NCBI GenBank assembly: GCA_036835375.1
Contig: DAITMB010000086.1
Span: 1 to 22,189 of the forward strand
DNA from: JANQTF01 sp036835375
Lineage (GTDB): Bacteria > Bacteroidota > Bacteroidia > J057
DNA: 22,189 nucleotides
Reading direction: 5' to 3'
Position numbers and translations under genes: made by a program. The notes under the pieces were generated by a model. It searched no databases. It saw only the letters and a list, made by a program, of their open reading frames with translations, and was not told the DNA's origin. How positions within the stretch are numbered: position 1 is the stretch's first letter; every line of letters starts with the position of its first letter. Below, piece after piece: positions 1-7,978 of this stretch.

Positions 1-2
1 GC

Positions 3-74
3 CCTCTTACACCATCATTAGTGGATCCCGGACTTGAAGGTGAACATCTCGGGTATTCTTTGAATATCAAGTAA
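3..74 (+). CDS. possible C-terminal fragment of an unidentified protein, cut by window start
   Basis: An open frame enters from the left edge and ends at the TAA at 72-74, giving about 23 residues ending in GYSLNIK. It would be convergent with the minus-strand gene ending at 147, with 72 bp between them, which is a normal layout. The other two plus frames stop sooner or read no better. The fragment is too short for a family call, and chance openness is possible. Confidence 0.3.
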   Translation, partial: PLTPSLVDPGLEGEHLGYSLNIK

Positions 75-146
75 AATCCCCCGAAATGACTCGCTTTCCA
101 AGCGCCAACATTCCCTAACGACCATTCCGCTCTCTTGGCACCAAGC

Positions 147-752
147 TCACAACGCTCCACCCTGTTCCAGCCACGAAAACCACACTTCTTGGTTGAAAAT
201 TGGGATGTTGTTTTGCAGGCAAACGTTCATGGTGTGGCCAGTGCCACCGGACATGGGGTCGCTCAGGTCGTCGTAGAAAATGCCGAACGTAGCCGGGGCA
301 ATGGCCTCGGTTCCGATGGCTTTGATGGTGTCCCGGAGAATGTAGGCTGCCTTGATGGCGTATCGATCTCGTTCGCCGGCCACATATTGGTCGATGAGTT
401 TTTCGGTCTTTTTGTTCTGTTTGGACTGATAAATCACCTCTGGCTCTGCACCCAGGTTGATTTGGTCCAGCGCGACGGTGTCGTAGGCCTTGTTGGTTTT
501 TTTGCGGTGCCCGGAATAGGGCGTGATCACTTGCAGGCGTTTGTGATCGACCGCGGCAACGCCTTCCGAGAAAAACTGGTCTGAACCATCGGCGTTTCCG
601 CTTCGGAAGGTCATGAATTGCGTGCTGGCAGCGAGCAATCGGCCAAGCTCGCGCAATTTGGCTTTGTCTTCTTCGAGCACGGTTCTTTTGCCTTCGAGAA
701 GAACGATCGAGCCGGCTTTGTCATATTGCTGGAGGAATTCGGAGAGGGTCAT
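147..752 (-). CDS. SLOG/LOG-like Rossmann-fold hypothetical protein
   Basis: This is a 201-residue soluble protein with an ATG start at 752 and no signal peptide or membrane segment. Near residues 48-66 it has a Gly/Ser-rich turn followed by acidic and aromatic residues (FRSGNADGSDQFFSEGV). A second glycine-rich segment near residues 167-178 (SGGTGHTMNVC) is followed by a hydrophobic strand. This layout, a nucleotide-binding GS(G)xxxGxD loop plus a late GGT motif, is that of the SLOG/LOG superfamily (DprA, YpsA and lysine-decarboxylase-like proteins), which bind nucleotides or nucleotide-derived ligands. The family call comes from motif recognition only. The ligand is unknown. Neighbouring genes give no functional clue. 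SLOG proteins occur both in housekeeping roles and as sensors in defence systems, but nothing here supports a defence role. Confidence 0.6.
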   Translation of the reverse strand: MTLSEFLQQYDKAGSIVLLEGKRTVLEEDKAKLRELGRLLAASTQFMTFRSGNADGSDQFFSEGVAAVDHKRLQVITPYSGHRKKTNKAYDTVALDQINLGAEPEVIYQSKQNKKTEKLIDQYVAGERDRYAIKAAYILRDTIKAIGTEAIAPATFGIFYDDLSDPMSGGTGHTMNVCLQNNIPIFNQEVWFSWLEQGGAL

Positions 753-1218
753 GTTGCTGAAGATGTCGTGATTTTACCCTGAAAAATAGGAAGTTAGATA
801 CATCTGCCTGGGACAAAAAAGCGTGGGTTGGCCAAAAAAGCTGCAAGTTTGAATTGACATTAAAAACGCAACATCCTCTTCCACTATCCCACTACAAAAG
901 ATAGTCAACAAGCTAGAAAGGCGCAACTTTCGAAGTTTTGAATGGGGGTGAAAACGGTTCAAAGAATCCGGGGTGTGCTACAGATACCCGAACCATCGCC
1001 AGCCACTCAGATCGATATTTTATTAGATCTACCATCCAGGTAGGCTGGAGCGCATGATAGAATGGCCTATGAAAATTGCCCAAACACAAAGACTCATCCT
1101 TCACAGCGTGCCAATACGTCATTGCCGAGGTTTTCGGCCAACGTCCGCCTTCATCGGGCGGTTGAACACGCAGGAAAGATGAGTCCTGGATATTATCGAA
1201 GAAATATCGTCCGTCAAG
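753..1218. other. intergenic region, no gene recognised
   Basis: This 466-bp stretch lies between the SLOG-like gene start and the stop of the T9SS cargo gene. The short open frames in it (for example 774-962 and 913-1122, minus strand) show no family motif and no clear ribosome-binding site, so I do not call them. A short hairpin with 5-bp arms (CCGCC/GGCGG, 1145-1161) lies about 60 bp past the stop of the upstream gene, but it lacks a T-tract. I see nothing else supportable. Confidence 0.5.
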
Positions 1219-2358
1219 TTATTCTGTCACGACGAGTCGCTGTCCGGCGACCATGTCTTCGACCTGAAGGTACACAAAGTAGATCCCAGAAGCGAGCCCT
1301 TTCACCCGCAGCGGGAGCCGCTGCGGGCCACCATCTGTCACTTCGTATCGAACGGCTTCTTTCAGCACTTGGCCCTGAAGAGAGACAATGCGCATCTGGA
1401 CTTCGTCGCCAGGATTAGCCCAAAAGCGCAGGATCGTGTGCTCCGACGCCGGATTGGGATAAATGGGATCCATCACAATGCTGGTGATATTCCCTACTTC
1501 AAGTTCCACCATCGGGCTGAGTGAAAATTGACCGTCGAAATCGCGCTGCTTTAACCGAAACAAATATCTTCCCGGCGTAAGAATGTCTGTCTGAAAAGTG
1601 TAGCTCAAGGGCGAAGTCGAATTACCTGCTCCTTTCACAAATTCTACAGTCTGAAGTGCATTTCCGGCGGTGCCCATTTGAATCTCAAACCCGTCATTGT
1701 TGGACTCCCATGCCGTTTCCCAAGACAGTGCCACTTGGTTGTTGCCCACCAATGTGCCCTCTATCCCTAGCCATTCTACAGGGAAAGATGCAGAATTGAC
1801 GTCGATGATGGGGATGGTTGGCGGCAAAGAAGAAGCATCGCCAATTGGACGGATTTCGATGGCGGAAATTTTGGCATTTTGGTTCAGTGGAACCAAAGTG
1901 ATCGAGATGGAACCATTGTTCAAGGCGTCCACATCATACTTGTACACGCGCACGTTGTTGGGACCATCCAGTGCATGTAGATCCAGGTCCGAAATGATTC
2001 GGATGCCTTCTACATCCACGTGAAACACGCGACTCCCATCCCCATCTCCCGGTTCGGGAAAGCCATTTCTGAAGAAGATCTCAGAGAAATGAAGATAAAT
2101 CGTGTACGTCTCTCCAGCCAAGATATCGCTATCGAGAATTACGTGCGTCGTCGTGTCCGCGTAAAAGCATTCAGAGCGGTAGAAGGAATCGTATATCGTG
2201 TTGGCGATCTCAACCGTGTCAGCGACATTAGCGACTTGGCCTCCGGGGCCGCAGGTTGCTACATCACCGGAATTGAGGACCAAGGGAATTGTGGCCCAAC
2301 TCGGGACAGTGAAGAACGATAGAGCAAGGAACAGAAGTGTAGAGGAAAAAATTTTCAT
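1219..2358 (-). CDS. secreted malectin-like protein with T9SS type A sorting domain
   Basis: This 379-residue protein has a Sec signal peptide (1-22, ending SWA). A malectin-like carbohydrate-binding region spans about 25-170, with the hallmark strands YLHFSEIFF at 88-96 and RVFHVDVEG at 110-118 and the ending NAKISAIEI. A beta-sandwich segment typical of T9SS cargo follows (about 205-290, with SWETAWESNNDGFEIQ and FRLKQRDFDG). The C-terminal T9SS type A sorting domain begins at PNPASEHT (301-308) and ends GIYFVYLQ. Such domains direct export across the outer membrane and are usually cleaved. The likely role is a surface or released glycan-binding protein. No catalytic domain is visible. It is a full-length paralogue of the protein at 18035-19165. 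The ATG at 2358 is preferred because the signal peptide begins there. Confidence 0.85.
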   Translation of the reverse strand: MKIFSSTLLFLALSFFTVPSWATIPLVLNSGDVATCGPGGQVANVADTVEIANTIYDSFYRSECFYADTTTHVILDSDILAGETYTIYLHFSEIFFRNGFPEPGDGDGSRVFHVDVEGIRIISDLDLHALDGPNNVRVYKYDVDALNNGSISITLVPLNQNAKISAIEIRPIGDASSLPPTIPIIDVNSASFPVEWLGIEGTLVGNNQVALSWETAWESNNDGFEIQMGTAGNALQTVEFVKGAGNSTSPLSYTFQTDILTPGRYLFRLKQRDFDGQFSLSPMVELEVGNITSIVMDPIYPNPASEHTILRFWANPGDEVQMRIVSLQGQVLKEAVRYEVTDGGPQRLPLRVKGLASGIYFVYLQVEDMVAGQRLVVTE

Positions 2359-2797
2359 GATGAATGTATAGAAGCTGGGATAATTATGACAAAAAGAATT
2401 TGCTGAAATGAGTCAAAGTGCACACTTTAAGCAAATGGAAGATGTGTGATCGCTTACCATCCCTTTGAAGGTCTGTGCAAGCTCGTCGAAAGCAGGTATG
2501 TTCTAGACATTCAAGCCGTCTATAAACAGTCATGCCCGAAAGAAATAGCCATACTGACAACTGCATCAATCTCACATTTCTGTCCTATGCAGCTTCAGTC
2601 AAACAGACATTACGAATGCACACAATTTTGAAATTAGAACTATGCAATCGTCAGTTTATCTGAATCATTATAGTCAAAGAGCGAATAAATTGGCACGTTT
2701 CATATGATTTGAGAGAAGACCCAGCCGATATCTTGCACGAATGGGAAAATCATCCCCGTGAATGGAAAACTAGAAATTCGAGATTTGTCAAATACCT
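2359..2797. other. divergent intergenic region, A+T-rich, no gene recognised
   Basis: This is the stretch between the divergently transcribed malectin/T9SS gene and the penicillin-binding protein gene. It is visibly richer in A+T than the flanking coding DNA. Open frames inside it (for example 2384-2575 minus and 2446-2631 plus) have no recognisable protein features. Apart from the promoter-like elements at its two ends I see no further structure. Confidence 0.5.
2390..2417 (-). promoter_or_regulatory. possible Bacteroidota-type promoter of the malectin/T9SS gene
   Basis: Read on the minus strand, TTTG (2417-2414) is followed about 16-17 bp later by TCTTTTTG (2397-2390), one mismatch from the Bacteroidota -7 element TAnnTTTG. 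Transcription would start about 25 nt before the ATG at 2358. The match is imperfect and untested. Confidence 0.25.
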
Positions 2798-2828
2798 TTT
2801 GGAGGGATGATTTCGTATAAGTATTTTG
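2798..2828 (+). promoter_or_regulatory. possible promoter of the class A PBP gene
   Basis: TTTG at 2798-2801 is separated by 20 bp from TATTTTG at 2822-2828. This resembles the Bacteroidota -33/-7 arrangement (TTTG, then TAnnTTTG), with one base missing in the spacer of the -7 element. It would place the transcript start about 30 nt before the ATG at 2865. That argues against translation from the TTG at 2826, which overlaps the -7 element. The same TTG-N19/20-TATTTTG layout precedes miaE. Confidence 0.4.
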
Positions 2829-2864
2829 GCCATTCTTTTTAGCAAAGACACAGCTCTTTCCACG

Positions 2865-5261
2865 ATGAAAATCCAAGCATTCGCCAGCTCTCTCTTCCAA
2901 TATCTCAAAACCCACCTGCGGAAAATCCGCCAGTGGGGCTGGTCACAGTGGCTCAAAGTCGCTGGAATCGCCCTTGGGAGCGTCATGTTGGGCGCAGGAC
3001 TGCTCGTTGCCATGATTGTCCTCGAATGGCTTGGCCCACTGCCAGACCAAGACGAACTGAAAGGTCTTCGAAACCACAAAGCTTCAGAGATCTATGCAGC
3101 AGATGGTAAATTGCTCGGGACGTATTTCTTAGAGAACCGCACAGAGGTTGCCCTTTCAGAAGTAGCACCTACGCTGATCGAGGCACTGGTCGCTACAGAG
3201 GACGTCCGCTTTTATCAACATCGAGGCGTCGATGGGCGAAGCCTTGCCAGGGTAGCAGTCAAAAGCGTCCTCCTCCAACACGCTTCGGCAGGCGGGGGGA
3301 GCACGCTCTCCCAGCAGCTCGCCAAAAACCTTTTTCCGCGCAGGTCCTATGCGATCTTTTCGCTGCCGATCAACAAAATCCGCGAGATGATGATCGCTCG
3401 CCGGCTCGAAAACACGTATGAAAAGGACAAAATCCTAGAGCTGTACCTCAATACCGTTCCCTTTGGCGGGAATTTGTACGGCATCGGTGCGGCCTCAAAA
3501 CGCTTTTTTCAACGCAGCCCGGCGCAGCTCACCGTGGAACAAGGCGCTGTGCTCGTGGGAATGCTCAAGGCCACTACGACTTACAATCCTGCCAGAAACC
3601 CCGATCGCTCGCTCCAACGGCGAAATGTGGTATTAGATCAATGGGGCCACTTTACCTCCCTCCCGCACCCTCAACTGGACTCCCTCAAGTCTCTTCCTCT
3701 CGGACTCAATTACCGCAACCAAACCGAAGAAGTAGGCCTCGCCCCCTATTTTCGGCAACAAGCAGCACAAAGTCTGCGCAAGTGGTTTCAGGAGCATCCC
3801 GGCCCGGACAACAAGCCCTATAACCTCTACACAGATGGGCTAAAAATATATACCACCATTGACCGCCGAATGCAGTATTACGCCGAAGAAGCGGTCGCGA
3901 AACACATGAAGTCTTTGCAGACTGCTTTCGACAAACACTGGAAGGGGCGCAGCATTCTCGAAGATAATGACCCTACCCTCTTGCGCGGAATCCGCCAGAG
4001 TGAGCGATATCAAGGCTTGAGAGCCGCTGGCCTGAGCGACGAAGATGCCCTCATCGCTTTTGACCAGCCCGAAGTGATGAGCTATTGGTCCTGGGAAGGG
4101 ACAGGCGAAAAGGAAATGACGCCACGCGACTCAGTCCGCCATCACTTGAGTTTCTTGCAGGCAGGATTTCTGGCCGTGGAACCCAAGACAGGCTATGTCC
4201 GCGCGTGGGTGGGAGGCATTCACCATCCCCAATTCAAATACGACCACGTCACTTCCCAACGCCAGGTTGGCTCCACCTTTAAGCCCATCGTCTATGCCGC
4301 TGCGATCGCCAATGGCATGGATCCCTGCGAATATTTTCCCAACGAAAAGGTCGTGTACAGCGACTATGAAAACTGGGCACCCGGAAATGCTGATGGTAAA
4401 TACGAAGGCTATTACTCCCTCGCGGGAGGATTGACCAACTCAGTGAACACCGTTTCTGCAGCCGTCATGATGAAAGTCGGTGTTGAGAAAGCCTGGAATT
4501 TTGCACAGCAATTCGGCTTCACTTCAGAGATTCCCAAATCCCCTTCGATGGTGCTCGGCACCGCCGACCTCACCCTCCAGGAAATGGTAGGAGCCTACAC
4601 TGCATTTGCCAACCGAGGGGTGCGCAGCCTGCCGATTTACATCACCAAAATCGAAGATGCTCATGGAAATGTCATCGTAGAATGGCCAGAGCAGCCTGCT
4701 ACCCACCGAGTGATGGACGCTACCCAAGCTGATATGGTCGCGCACATGCTTCAGTCCGTCGTGCAGCAGGGCACCGCCAGCCGACTCCGGAGAACCTACG
4801 GCCTTACCATGGACCTAGGCGGCAAGACCGGCACCAGCCAAGACCAAGCCGACGGATGGTTCATCGGCATCAGTCCAAACCTCGTGGTAGGTGCTTGGGT
4901 GGGCGGCGAGGCCCGAAACATTCGCTTCCGATCGCTCGGGCTAGGCCAAGGCGCCAACACAGCGCTACCGATTTGCGGACTCTTCCTCCACAAGGTCCAA
5001 CGGGACCCGCGATACAAATCCATTGCTACGGCTACTTTCCCCTCGCCCGGCATTTCTGCGCTCCAGTCGATGGACTGCGCCCTGTATCAGGAGCGCCTGC
5101 CTTCTGAAAATGGCCTCGACGAGCTCTTCATGATCCTCAAGGAGCGACGAATTGAGCGTGCGCTGCGCAACGAAGAAAATGCAGAGAATCCCGATTTTCA
5201 GGAAAATAAGCAGCGCAGAAAGGACATCTGGGACAAGCTCATCCCCCGGCGAAATCGATGA
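2865..5261 (+). CDS. class A penicillin-binding protein (PBP1A-type peptidoglycan glycosyltransferase/transpeptidase)
   Basis: This bifunctional peptidoglycan synthase polymerises lipid II and cross-links the glycan strands in the periplasm. The 798-residue protein has a basic cytoplasmic N-terminus and one membrane anchor (about 31-55). The GT51 glycosyltransferase domain has the catalytic motif EDVRFYQHRG from residue 112 and GGSTLSQQLAKN from 144, followed by a conserved IARRLE...LELYLNTVPFG segment. The transpeptidase domain carries all three penicillin-binding motifs: S470-TFK, S526-VN and K654-TGT. The C-terminal 50 residues are highly charged. I chose the ATG at 2865 over the in-frame TTG at 2826 because it leaves a normal N-terminus and because the putative -7 element overlaps the TTG. 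The gene is convergent with the glycosyltransferase gene, with 15 bp between stops. It could be pbpC-like or mrcA-like. I see no lipoprotein or extra C-terminal domain. Confidence 0.95.
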   Translation: MKIQAFASSLFQYLKTHLRKIRQWGWSQWLKVAGIALGSVMLGAGLLVAMIVLEWLGPLPDQDELKGLRNHKASEIYAADGKLLGTYFLENRTEVALSEVAPTLIEALVATEDVRFYQHRGVDGRSLARVAVKSVLLQHASAGGGSTLSQQLAKNLFPRRSYAIFSLPINKIREMMIARRLENTYEKDKILELYLNTVPFGGNLYGIGAASKRFFQRSPAQLTVEQGAVLVGMLKATTTYNPARNPDRSLQRRNVVLDQWGHFTSLPHPQLDSLKSLPLGLNYRNQTEEVGLAPYFRQQAAQSLRKWFQEHPGPDNKPYNLYTDGLKIYTTIDRRMQYYAEEAVAKHMKSLQTAFDKHWKGRSILEDNDPTLLRGIRQSERYQGLRAAGLSDEDALIAFDQPEVMSYWSWEGTGEKEMTPRDSVRHHLSFLQAGFLAVEPKTGYVRAWVGGIHHPQFKYDHVTSQRQVGSTFKPIVYAAAIANGMDPCEYFPNEKVVYSDYENWAPGNADGKYEGYYSLAGGLTNSVNTVSAAVMMKVGVEKAWNFAQQFGFTSEIPKSPSMVLGTADLTLQEMVGAYTAFANRGVRSLPIYITKIEDAHGNVIVEWPEQPATHRVMDATQADMVAHMLQSVVQQGTASRLRRTYGLTMDLGGKTGTSQDQADGWFIGISPNLVVGAWVGGEARNIRFRSLGLGQGANTALPICGLFLHKVQRDPRYKSIATATFPSPGISALQSMDCALYQERLPSENGLDELFMILKERRIERALRNEENAENPDFQENKQRRKDIWDKLIPRRNR

Positions 5262-5276
5262 GTCCAGTAAAATGCT

Positions 5277-7238
5277 TTACCGCCCTCCTATGTGTCGCCA
5301 CCCTTTCCAAACGATTTCCACGTCGAGCTCCCATCGATAGTCGCGGGCGTAGGCTCGGTTCATTGATTCCTCCGGTAGTGCTTCTCCAGCGGACAGGCCG
5401 CCAATGCGGTCGCGCAGGGACAGATAGGCCTTCTTGAGTTTCGGCAAGCCCTTCGTCGAAAGCCCCGCATAGCCCACCAGGCTGTGCTGCCCGATCCACA
5501 CACGACACAGTGCCTTCAGCGCTGACCATGGACGTTGGTACCCAATCGCCATGGCAGGAAAACACAGCAACAGCCCGGTGGATAGCACCCAATCGACTTG
5601 CCGCTTTGCGCGCTGAGCACCCTTCGAATGCAGAATTTCTGCCAGGCTCCTGCCTTCCTGCGCCGTAATCACGGCATGAGGACCAATGAGCACCTCCTGC
5701 TCGGGAGGAAGAATTTTCATTTCTAATGGCTCCTTGCTCATCTGCCGCATGAGGTCAAGGACTTTGCTTGTAGGAGACATCCGATTCGAAAAAATAAGTT
5801 CCTGCACATCATACAAGCGCACAAGTGCGGGCAACTGATCCGCGCTTCCCACCCGCTCCACGAGCTGGGGACTCCCTGAAGTCGCAGCACCGATCACATC
5901 CACGCGATAGTCCAGCGAGGACCGAATCAAATCGCTCGCCTGATCCACTTCTTCGGGTGTGCCCACGAGCAAGACGCGTTTTCGGAGGGGTTCTGTGAAG
6001 AAAAATTGACCGTTTTCTCGCCAATGGATCAATCCCCGTAGCCCCAAGCTCAGCAGCGAGGTAAATACGGCGCTCAAGCCGACAATCGCACGCGAAAAAT
6101 TTTCGACCCAGGGAAACATGTAGGTCGCAGTCGCTATTCCGATAAATCCCCAAAAAGGCGCCAAAAGCAAAGGTCGCAAGCGAAAAGGTCGCTTATATGC
6201 GCCCCCCAAGACCAGTAGCGTCACAAAGACAAGCGCATAGGCAGGCAAATAGCGTTGAGTGAATTCTTGAGGATACTGCCCACCTTCAATGTATTTTACA
6301 TAATGCTGCCAATATGCCTGAATTCCGTACATGATCCCATAGATCAGCACGCCTTCCAACAACGGGAATCCAGCACGACGTATCAGTCGCTGACTCAGGG
6401 CGAGAAAAGCCCGCAGGTACACTGCCAGCCGAATCGCGAAAATAAATCCCAGCCGCTTCCTTCCGCCAAAGTGCCGCTTTGCAAAAATGATCATGGCCTG
6501 GTAAAATACCCGGACATAATTAAGGCTCCCTTTTTTCGTGCTTTCGCCCTTGTAGTGCAAAATATTGGTGCCTGCAACATACACATTGCGGTATCCCGCC
6601 TGAATAATTCGCCAAGAAAGATCGATGTCTTCGCCATACATGAAGTAGGTCTCGTCCAGCAACCCGACTTTGTCAAGCACTTCTTTGCGCATCCACATGT
6701 AAGCCCCTGATAGAATCTCGATTTCGTGGGTCTGCTCTTTGTCGAGGTAGGTGAGGTGGTACTGTCCGAATCGCTTGCTGCGGGGAAAGAGCGCCGCTAG
6801 CCCAAAAATCTTGTAAAATGAAACCCAGGGCGTAGGCAGCGCGCGCTTTGACTCGGGCAAAAACTGCCCATTGCCGTCTTGCATGTACACCCCCAAAGCC
6901 CCAGCTTTGGGATGTGCATCCATGTAGGAGAGGCAAGTGCGGAAAGTATCTTCCGCGACTATCGTATCGGGGTTGAGAAGCAAGAAATAGCGCCCTTGAG
7001 CCAGGCGCATGGCTTGGTTATTAGCGCGGGCAAATCCGGGATTGTCTGCATTAGCCATCAAGACGATTCGGTCTCCAAAGTGCGCTTTTAGCATCTCTAC
7101 GCTCCCATCCGAGGAAGCATTGTCCACCACAATCACCTCCCCCGACAGCCCTTCCAAGGCTCGAAATACGGAGTGGAGGCACTGCTCCAGGTAGTGCTGC
7201 ACATTGTAATTGACGATGACTACAGACAGGTCGATCAT
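5277..7238 (-). CDS. GT2 glycosyltransferase fused to a degenerate polyprenyl-phosphate sugar-transferase module
   Basis: This 653-residue protein begins with a GT-A family 2 glycosyltransferase (1-250). It shows VVIVNYN at 6-12, VVDNASSDGS at 37-46, LLNPDT at 87-92 (the NPD variant seen in rhamnosyltransferase-like enzymes) and GEDIDLSWR at 202-210. Four probable membrane helices follow (about 293-312, 331-346, 355-374, 383-402). A Rossmann-like segment comes next (419-510, RVLLVGTPEEVDQA). A C-terminal region resembles bacterial sugar transferases (KRQVDWVLS at 545-553, GQHSLVGY at 583-590, ending YARDYRWELDVEIVWK). The segment that normally holds the catalytic Asp-Glu and the GPxFxxQ/KxRTM motifs is missing. 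I infer a membrane-anchored transferase for surface polysaccharide, with a non-catalytic C-terminal half. It starts 44 bp after the recR stop on the same strand, a likely operon. Confidence 0.85.
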   Translation of the reverse strand: MIDLSVVIVNYNVQHYLEQCLHSVFRALEGLSGEVIVVDNASSDGSVEMLKAHFGDRIVLMANADNPGFARANNQAMRLAQGRYFLLLNPDTIVAEDTFRTCLSYMDAHPKAGALGVYMQDGNGQFLPESKRALPTPWVSFYKIFGLAALFPRSKRFGQYHLTYLDKEQTHEIEILSGAYMWMRKEVLDKVGLLDETYFMYGEDIDLSWRIIQAGYRNVYVAGTNILHYKGESTKKGSLNYVRVFYQAMIIFAKRHFGGRKRLGFIFAIRLAVYLRAFLALSQRLIRRAGFPLLEGVLIYGIMYGIQAYWQHYVKYIEGGQYPQEFTQRYLPAYALVFVTLLVLGGAYKRPFRLRPLLLAPFWGFIGIATATYMFPWVENFSRAIVGLSAVFTSLLSLGLRGLIHWRENGQFFFTEPLRKRVLLVGTPEEVDQASDLIRSSLDYRVDVIGAATSGSPQLVERVGSADQLPALVRLYDVQELIFSNRMSPTSKVLDLMRQMSKEPLEMKILPPEQEVLIGPHAVITAQEGRSLAEILHSKGAQRAKRQVDWVLSTGLLLCFPAMAIGYQRPWSALKALCRVWIGQHSLVGYAGLSTKGLPKLKKAYLSLRDRIGGLSAGEALPEESMNRAYARDYRWELDVEIVWKGWRHIGGR

Positions 7239-7282
7239 CGAGAGGAAAATGGATAAAATGAATAAGAAATGGCTGTGTCGTT

Positions 7283-7897
7283 TTACTCGCCGAGACTGCC
7301 GAGCGTCGTGCGGTTGATGAGGGATCGGGCGAGGGTGATTTCGTCGGTGAACTCCAAATCTGTTCCCACAGGCACCCCCCGGGCGATGCTGGTCATGCGG
7401 ACCGGAAGCCCTTGGAGTTTTTTCTGCAAATAAAATGTCGTGGTATCTCCTTCAATGTTGGCACTGAAAGCAAAGATGATTTCCTCAATCCCTTCCTCCC
7501 GCACCCGCTGTAGCATCGACTCGATCTGGAGCATCGAAGGGCCAATCCCCTGCATGGGATTAATCAACCCACCTAGCACGTGATAGAGACCCTGAAATTG
7601 GTGGGTACTCTCCAGCGCAATCACATCTTTCATGTCCTCCACTACGCAGAGGATCTTGGCATTTCGGCGGGGATTGCTGCAAATGTGACAAAGATCTTGA
7701 TCCGAAAGATTATGGCAACGCTGGCAATACTTCACGTTCTTACGAAGGCTGATGATGGCTTGCCCGAGCAATTCTGCCTCCGCTTCGCTGCGTTTGAGGA
7801 TGTGAAGGGCCAATCTCAGTGCTGTTTTTCGGCCTATTCCCGGCAGGCCAGCCAGTTCGTTTACCGCTTCTTCTATGGACTTCGACGGATATTCCAT
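7283..7897 (-). CDS. recR: recombination mediator protein RecR
   Basis: RecR works with RecF and RecO to load RecA onto single-stranded gaps. The 204-residue protein shows the helix-hairpin-helix (LAGLPGIGRKTALRLALHIL), the four-cysteine zinc site (YCQRC and LCHIC), and the Toprim domain (CVVEDMKDVIALE, then YHVLGGLINPMQGIGP). All are intact and in the usual order. I chose the ATG at 7897 because RecR proteins normally begin just before the Y-P-S segment. The upstream GTG at 7933 would add 12 residues not expected in the family. The gene is divergent from cardiolipin synthase. On the same strand the glycosyltransferase gene begins 44 bp downstream, so the two are probably cotranscribed, although a functional link is unlikely. 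Confidence 0.97.
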   Translation of the reverse strand: MEYPSKSIEEAVNELAGLPGIGRKTALRLALHILKRSEAEAELLGQAIISLRKNVKYCQRCHNLSDQDLCHICSNPRRNAKILCVVEDMKDVIALESTHQFQGLYHVLGGLINPMQGIGPSMLQIESMLQRVREEGIEEIIFAFSANIEGDTTTFYLQKKLQGLPVRMTSIARGVPVGTDLEFTDEITLARSLINRTTLGSLGE

Positions 7898-7978
7898 TCC
7901 GATGATTTGCTCTCTTGCGTGGCGAATTACCACTGAGTAAAATTACAAAACTTCACCCACAAGGAGCAGGAAACTCTT

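Noticed and set aside
774..1122. Two overlapping minus-strand open frames (62 and 69 codons) between the SLOG-like and malectin genes
   Set aside because: They overlap each other in different frames, have no ribosome-binding site and no recognisable motif.
1145..1161. Hairpin CCGCC/GGCGG downstream of the first malectin/T9SS gene as terminator
   Set aside because: The stem is short, no T-run follows on the minus strand, and it lies about 60 bp from the stop.
7898..7933. GTG at 7933 as start of recR
   Set aside because: It adds 12 residues not usual for RecR, whose N-terminus begins just before the Y-P-S segment at 7897.
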